Positions 59,763 to 64,000 of a stretch of 64,000 nt of DNA are shown in pieces. Origin of the DNA: Candidatus Hinthialibacter antarcticus. Its GTDB lineage: Bacteria; Hinthialibacterota; Hinthialibacteria; Hinthialibacterales; Hinthialibacteraceae. Position 1 is the first letter of the stretch. Each line of letters starts with the position of its first letter. The notes under the pieces were generated by a model. It saw nothing but the letters and a program-made list of their open reading frames with translations. It was not told the DNA's origin and searched no databases. Location of the stretch: positions 290,910-354,909 of the forward strand of contig JAVCCE010000011.1 of the NCBI GenBank assembly GCA_030765645.1, in the 5' to 3' direction. The position numbers and the translations under genes were made by a program.

Positions 59763-60244
59763 AAGGTTATTCCTTTCTGCTTGTGGAAATATGCAATACT
59801 TCACTGTTGTATAACAAATCGTATGCCCAAGCAATACAAAAATATATACACAGAAGCGGTCTTTTTATTGCTGAAGTTTCGTTTGGCGTTTTATTCAAAA
59901 GGAAAGGTTCTTCCGTAAACTTGGATACTGTTTTTATTTCGCTGCATTAGGCATGGGTACAACTCTGCTCGCTTCAGTGCGGGCTTTCAGGCCCTTTTGC
60001 ACAGGCGCTCCCCGAGTTGCACCCATGCCGGAATACGTTTTCGCTATCAAAATTATGACCATCCATCAATGCAAACACTTACATAGCGGATGAATCTTTT
60101 TTTCGAATTTTTAGCGTTATACGAAAATGCGTAGCGGATAATCCCCCACGCAAAATAGCATGGTCATTGCATAAGAGAATAATCATTTATACGATGAACC
60201 GACATCGGCTTTTGTCTTCCATTCTCCAACGAGAGGACGTAATA
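59763..60244. other. Intergenic region with repeat R7
   Basis: Divergent promoter region of about 480 bp. The MITE-like element R7 takes up 59906-60096. No gene is supported; the in-frame extension upstream of 60245 is not needed for the beta-lactamase-family gene. Confidence 0.5.
59906..60096 (+). repeat. MITE-like element, copy R7 (full)
   Basis: 191 bp. It begins GGTTCTTCCG and ends CGGATGAATC. The core from GGCATGGGTACAACTCTG to GAGTTGCACCCATGCC is intact with GGGCTTTCAGGCCC inside. No target duplication is seen. Confidence 0.75.
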
Positions 60245-61741
60245 ATGAGAACGAATCGATTTTTGATCGTTGTTTCGATCTTGATTTCATCATCAATCGC
60301 GGCCCATTCATTTGACGCGGAACAAGCCAAATCGCTCATTGAAACCCATCGCCAAGAGTGGGAAATCCCCGGCATGGCGGTCGCGATTGTGCATCAGGGA
60401 GAAACCCTGCTGCTAGACGGTTTTGGCGTAAAGAACATCGGCAAAAGCGATCTCATTGATGTTGAGACCCAATTCGCCATTGCATCCAATTCCAAGACCT
60501 TCACCTGCGCCGCATTGGCGATGGCGGTCGATGACGGTTTGTTAAATTGGGACGACCCGGTGATTGATTATCTGCCCACGTTCCGGCTGTCGGACCCATA
60601 CCGGACGCTCGACATGACCATCCGTGATCTGGTTACGCACAAAACAGGGATGGAAGGCGGCAACCCCGCCTGGTGGCGAACCGAATTCACGCGCAAAGAA
60701 TTGCTTTCGCGATTGAAATATTTGGAAGTCAGCCAAAAATTTCGCAGCGGGTACTACTACAACAACTTAATGTACTTTACCGCTGGAATGGTGTTGGAAT
60801 CAGCCAGCGGCATGAGTTGGGACGACTTCATCCAGACGCGCATTTTTGATCCACTCGGCATGAAGAACTCATCGTCGAGCATTCACGGTTTCGATGAGAA
60901 ATCCAACATTGCGGTCCCTCATGCGTTTCATCGCGGCGACGACAAAATTGAACCGACCGAATGGTATGACGCCAACCACGTCGGCGCAGCGGCGTCCATC
61001 AGTTCCAGCGCCGTTGATATGGCGACGTGGATGAAGTTTCTGCTTGCGAAAGGAAAATTCGGCGACCAGCAACTCATCAGCGAAACCCAGATTGAAGAAA
61101 TGCAATCGCCGCAAACCATCCTCTCGACCCAGTCGATCAACGACATCGGGCGCCATGTCAATTTCCACGCCTATGGCATGGGGCACCGCATGTATGAATA
61201 CAAAGGGCTGAAATACGTCGAACACGGCGGGCATGTAGTCACGTTTCGCTCGCACGTCTGCTTGATTCCTGAGTTGGAATTAGGCGTGACGGTTTTAACC
61301 AACAGCGAAACCGATTGCTGTGAAGCGATGTGCTATGCGTTGTGCGATCTATTCTTAGAACAAGACGGCCCCGACTGGCTGGACATCTATTTGAAGAAAC
61401 ATCGCGAATGGCGCAGCAACATCAAAAAAGAAACAGAAAAACGCACCGAAGAGCGCATCGCCGATGCGCCCGCCAGCCGTCCGTTAGAAGACTATGCGGG
61501 CGAATATACCCACCCGATGTATGGATCGTTTTATCTCGAAGCGAAAAACGGCTCGTTGAATTTCAACTTCAACCAGACCCATTTGTTTAAAGGGAAATTG
61601 AAACATTGGCATTATGACACGTTCTTGCTGCTGCCGGATTTACAATTTCGCGACGAAGCCCTGGTTTCATTTCAACTGGATACGAGCGGCGCTATTTCCA
61701 GCGTGAAAATCCTCGGGGCGGTTTACGAAAAGAAGGAGTGA
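60245..61741 (+). CDS. Exported serine beta-lactamase-family hydrolase (class C-like)
   Basis: 498 residues. The start at 60245 has GAGAGGAC upstream and gives the signal TNRFLIVVSILISSSIAAHS. The Beta-lactamase fold has Ser81-x-x-Lys84 (ASNSKTF), Tyr-x-Asn in GYYYNNLMYFTAG, and HGG in YVEHGGHVV in place of KTG, as in many esterase or peptidase relatives. A C-terminal domain (about 420-498, YAGEYTHPMYGSFYLEAKNG, parts) resembles DUF3471. It is more likely a D-aminopeptidase or esterase than a resistance enzyme. Repeat R8 follows. Confidence 0.9.
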   Translation: MRTNRFLIVVSILISSSIAAHSFDAEQAKSLIETHRQEWEIPGMAVAIVHQGETLLLDGFGVKNIGKSDLIDVETQFAIASNSKTFTCAALAMAVDDGLLNWDDPVIDYLPTFRLSDPYRTLDMTIRDLVTHKTGMEGGNPAWWRTEFTRKELLSRLKYLEVSQKFRSGYYYNNLMYFTAGMVLESASGMSWDDFIQTRIFDPLGMKNSSSSIHGFDEKSNIAVPHAFHRGDDKIEPTEWYDANHVGAAASISSSAVDMATWMKFLLAKGKFGDQQLISETQIEEMQSPQTILSTQSINDIGRHVNFHAYGMGHRMYEYKGLKYVEHGGHVVTFRSHVCLIPELELGVTVLTNSETDCCEAMCYALCDLFLEQDGPDWLDIYLKKHREWRSNIKKETEKRTEERIADAPASRPLEDYAGEYTHPMYGSFYLEAKNGSLNFNFNQTHLFKGKLKHWHYDTFLLLPDLQFRDEALVSFQLDTSGAISSVKILGAVYEKKE

Positions 61742-61760
61742 ATTCGCCTGTTTTCATTCG

Positions 61761-61840
61761 GGCATGGGTACAACTCTTTTCGCTTCAGTGCGGGCCTTCA
61801 GGCCCTTTTGCACAGGCGCGCACAGACTTGCCCCCATGCC
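61761..61840 (+). repeat. Palindromic core element, copy R8 (core only)
   Basis: 80 bp from GGCATGGGTACAACTCTT to CAGACTTGCCCCCATGCC, with the GGGCCTTCAGGCCC inner hairpin. The arms have more mismatches than other copies, and neither terminal repeat is present. It lies between convergent genes. Confidence 0.7.
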
Positions 61841-61874
61841 CGTCGACGTGATTGTTGAAACCTTTTTTCTGTAA

Positions 61875-62954
61875 TTATTGATTCTTCACTCTAAACTTTT
61901 CATTCAAAATCGCGGTCTCATCTAACACCGCGTGCATGACCACGCTGCGCTCATCGGTGGTGTAGACGATATGGATTTTGCCGTCGCGTGTTTGAATCGC
62001 GTATGGATAAGCAAACGTATTTTCGCCCGTTAATATGTCGCGCTGGTAGGCGTAGGTTTTATCGCCGTCGGTTGAAAGCGCCAGCGTCAACGGCGTACGA
62101 TCATTCATATTGTCATTAAACACCAACAGCAGATTGCCGCTTTGCAACTTCAAAAAATCGATTGCCGCATTGGGATTTTTAAACGGCGTCTTTTTTGCGT
62201 CCGTCCAGGTCCAGCCGCCGTCATGCGATTCCGAACGCAACATCCAACCCTCAGTCGTCGGCTCGTAGCCGCCCGCGCGCCGCATATAGCAAACAAAATA
62301 GTCATCCGTAATTTGCTCGACCTGCGGCTGCAAGTTACCGTTAGCCGATTGGATGTAATCAGTTGCCTTCCATTTATGCGTCTTGGGGTTGTAGCGCAAA
62401 AAGTAGGACGCGGTGTCGCCGCCGACCAGTTCGGTATCCATGCCGGTTTCAATATACACGGGCAGCATATACTCGCCGTTGTTCAATACAATCGGGCGCC
62501 CGCGCACCATCGTCCCTTCGTCCATGGTCAGCATAAAAGAATCCGACCATGTATAAGCGTCGTCTTTTGACACCTTGGCTTTGATGCGCGACGACGACCA
62601 GGTCTCGCCGTAACGGTTGACGTAGAACAACCAGACCAAGCCGCCGGGCGCTTGCCAAACGACGGGGTTGCCCTCGGAACGCCAGGGCGTATCCGCGATG
62701 ATGGTCGGCTCGCTCCATTTGCTTTCGCCTTTCACAAGACGGGAAGCCCAGACGGCGGTATCAACGGCGTACTCGCCTTCGCCGCAGTAGTACGTCACAT
62801 ACAAATCGCCGTTATCTAACTCGGTTATCGAGGCGGGATGTTTATAGGGGCCGGGAAGTTCAGGTCCAAACAAATGGTTGATTTGGACGTCATCCGCCGC
62901 AAATGTGAAAGATGAACACACCAACATAAATACGACTACATATCGAAAGTTCAC
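61875..62954 (-). CDS. Secreted exo-sialidase-like (BNR) protein
   Basis: 359 residues with a signal peptide (MNFRYVVVFMLVCSSFTFAA). The sialidase-like fold shows in HPASITELDNGDLYVTYYCGEGEYA, AVWASRLVKGESKWSEP, EGNPVVWQAPGGLVWLFYV, MVRGRPIVLNNGEYMLPVYIE (in parts), MLRSESHDGGWTWTD and GKIHIVYTTDERSVVMHAVL. This is the pattern of the BNR_2 group, which also includes enzymes for rhamnose- or other sugar-linked glycans. It is 17 bp downstream of the aldolase gene on the same strand, so the pair is one transcript. Confidence 0.88.
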   Translation of the reverse strand: MNFRYVVVFMLVCSSFTFAADDVQINHLFGPELPGPYKHPASITELDNGDLYVTYYCGEGEYAVDTAVWASRLVKGESKWSEPTIIADTPWRSEGNPVVWQAPGGLVWLFYVNRYGETWSSSRIKAKVSKDDAYTWSDSFMLTMDEGTMVRGRPIVLNNGEYMLPVYIETGMDTELVGGDTASYFLRYNPKTHKWKATDYIQSANGNLQPQVEQITDDYFVCYMRRAGGYEPTTEGWMLRSESHDGGWTWTDAKKTPFKNPNAAIDFLKLQSGNLLLVFNDNMNDRTPLTLALSTDGDKTYAYQRDILTGENTFAYPYAIQTRDGKIHIVYTTDERSVVMHAVLDETAILNEKFRVKNQ

Positions 62955-62971
62955 TGTCAGGCTCCTCTAAT

Positions 62972-63808
62972 TTAAATTTCTGGTGATGAGTCGCGAGGTG
63001 AAAAATGCGAGTTGAATGTATCACCATGAAGGATTCGCATCTGGTTTAACTGCTGATTGGCGGCTTCGACCATAATTGAAACGTCGTGTGAATAAAGAAT
63101 CCAGTTCAAGCCCGCGTCGATGTATTGCGCCAATTGCGGGGGCGGCGCCGTATCCGCCTTGACGTGCATCCCCGCGCCCAAGCCCGCCCGGCGCGCGCGT
63201 TCAATAATGGAAAGCACGGCTTCCACAAAGCGCGGGTGCTGATATTGCTCAGGGAGTTCAAGCGAAAGCGAAAGGTCATGCGGACCGATGAACACGCCGT
63301 CGACGCCCGCGACGTTCAGTAAAGCGTCGAGGTTTTCTATCGCGGGGACGCTTTCGATTCCAATGAGAAAGTAATTGTTTGCGTTGTAATGGAGCAGATA
63401 GCGTTCGGTTTCTTCGTTCAATTGTTCAACGCCTGCGACGACATTGCGCAAGCGCTGGCCTTTGAATGGACGGAACCGGGCCACGCCCGCCGTCTCGGCG
63501 ATTTCTTCGACGGTTTCAATATATGGAACCACAATTCCTTGTGCGCCAGCGTCTAACGCAGCGGTCGCGAGATGAATATCCGGGTGGAGAATGCGCACCG
63601 CTGGCGACGCGCCATGACTCGCATACGTCGCGCACAACGCGTGAAGGTCGCTGCGGTCAACCGGGACATGTTCGGTATCCAGAAATACAAAATCAACATC
63701 AAGCCCCAGCGTCTTTTGGGCATAATAGGCGCTGCCCGCATGGCTGATATGAATGCCGTATACGCGGCGGCCTTGCCGGATCGATTCGCGAATTTTATTT
63801 CCTTGCAT
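62972..63808 (-). CDS. HpcH/HpaI-family aldolase
   Basis: 278 residues. The ATG at 63808 has AGGA 5 bp upstream; the frame from 63844 adds a non-conserved leader. Core motifs: VDFVFLDTEHVPVDRSDLHALC, AVRILHPDIHLATAALDAGAQGIVVPYIET (in parts), FLIGIESVPAIENLDALL with the metal glutamate, and DGVFIGPHDLSLSL with the metal aspartate. The family cleaves 2-keto-3-deoxy acids to pyruvate and an aldehyde. Co-transcription with a secreted sialidase-like protein suggests catabolism of a released sugar acid. The element R9 lies upstream. Confidence 0.93.
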   Translation of the reverse strand: MQGNKIRESIRQGRRVYGIHISHAGSAYYAQKTLGLDVDFVFLDTEHVPVDRSDLHALCATYASHGASPAVRILHPDIHLATAALDAGAQGIVVPYIETVEEIAETAGVARFRPFKGQRLRNVVAGVEQLNEETERYLLHYNANNYFLIGIESVPAIENLDALLNVAGVDGVFIGPHDLSLSLELPEQYQHPRFVEAVLSIIERARRAGLGAGMHVKADTAPPPQLAQYIDAGLNWILYSHDVSIMVEAANQQLNQMRILHGDTFNSHFSPRDSSPEI

Positions 63809-63860
63809 CACATCCTGCTTTTTGTTTTTCGCTATTGTAATCACAATTCAACAAAATTAT

Positions 63861-64000
63861 GGTTCTTCCGGTGTTTGGATACTTTATCACAAATTGAATT
63901 GCGTTTTTTTGACGCTTTTTCGTAAATTCTTGATCTTTCGCTGTATCAGGCATGGGTACAACTCTGCTTGCTTCAGTGCGGGCTTTCAAGCCCTTATGCA
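63861..64000 (+). repeat. MITE-like element, copy R9 (cut by window end)
   Basis: It begins GGTTCTTCCG at 63861 and reaches the core GGCATGGGTACAACTCTG and GCGGGCTTTCAAGCCC before the window ends. It lies 52 bp upstream of the aldolase start. Confidence 0.75.

Noticed and set aside
60245..61741. Antibiotic-resistance beta-lactamase
   Set aside because: The third motif is HGG and a DUF3471-like domain is attached, which fits esterase or peptidase relatives better.
46181..62954. Calling the two BNR proteins true sialidases
   Set aside because: Asp-box or propeller blades are clear but I could not identify the full arginine triad and Tyr/Glu pair by eye.
7679..63900. Repeated palindromes as a CRISPR array
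   Set aside because: Copies are kilobases apart, about 80-240 bp long, in both orientations and without regular spacers or cas genes.
1..64000. tRNA, rRNA, origin or prophage
   Set aside because: I saw no tRNA-like cloverleaf, rRNA segment, DnaA-box cluster, integrase or phage structural gene on either strand.

Overview
The window looks like a chromosomal segment of an uncultivated, aerobic or facultative, diderm heterotroph with a Planctomycetes-like secretome. It is about half GC and sparsely coded, with many single-gene units. It carries a Tat-exported Gfo/Idh oxidoreductase, sulfatase, DUF1501 and DUF1549/DUF1553 proteins, PQQ-type propellers, an FadL porin and several short type IV pilin-like proteins. 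Candidate phyla such as Hinthialibacterota, Hydrogenedentota or Sumerlaeota, or a PVC-group relative, fit this gene style. That placement is an impression from gene content only: no rRNA, tRNA or phylogenetic marker is present.

Layout. 1-7035: three tandem Tat-exported TIM-barrel paralogues, a Gfo/Idh protein, a seven-heme cytochrome, a four-helix membrane protein and ApbE, all on the plus strand. 7016-14812: a pilin, a sulfatase, a DPP-IV-like peptidase, a glutaminyl cyclotransferase, and a sugar-dehydrogenase-like propeller coupled to a cytochrome c lipoprotein. 15220-21113: a lipid-signal-like module made of a PhcB-like methyltransferase, a 6-TM hybrid kinase, an FadL porin and an HD-GYP regulator. 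21522-24264: two LD-carboxypeptidases and DeoC. 25634-31053: a LarA-like protein, an Nramp-fold carrier, an SDR, an FAH hydrolase and an enolase-family dehydratase, probably a sugar-acid catabolic operon. 31144-31569: a frameshifted HicA with HicB. 32073-47419: alkaline-phosphatase-like, SMP-30, DUF1501/DUF1553, PQQ-propeller and sialidase-like secreted proteins. 47494-49749: AnmK and a ChbG/YdjC-like deacetylase. 50004-59762: three pilin genes, an amidohydrolase, a transglutaminase-like protein and three secreted proteins that share a short C-terminal tail. 60245-63808: a serine beta-lactamase-family hydrolase, a BNR sialidase-like protein and an HpcH/HpaI aldolase.

Two patterns cross the whole window. 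First, a family of at least nine dispersed palindromic elements lies between genes. Full copies begin GGTTCTTCCG and end CCGGATGAACC, and the best copy is flanked by an exact 8-bp duplication, so this looks like a MITE-type non-autonomous element with an 80-bp cruciform core. Second, four otherwise dissimilar secreted proteins end in the same tail, V-[DNS]-[ES]-W-[SN]-[LIV]-[FYH]-stop. Two of them sit directly downstream of a type IV pilin-like gene, and all four end next to a strong intrinsic terminator. This pilin-plus-tailed-cargo arrangement is the best candidate here for an undescribed sorting or surface-display system.

All coordinates, motifs and repeats were read by eye from the sequence. 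Family names rest on recognised motifs, not on database searches.
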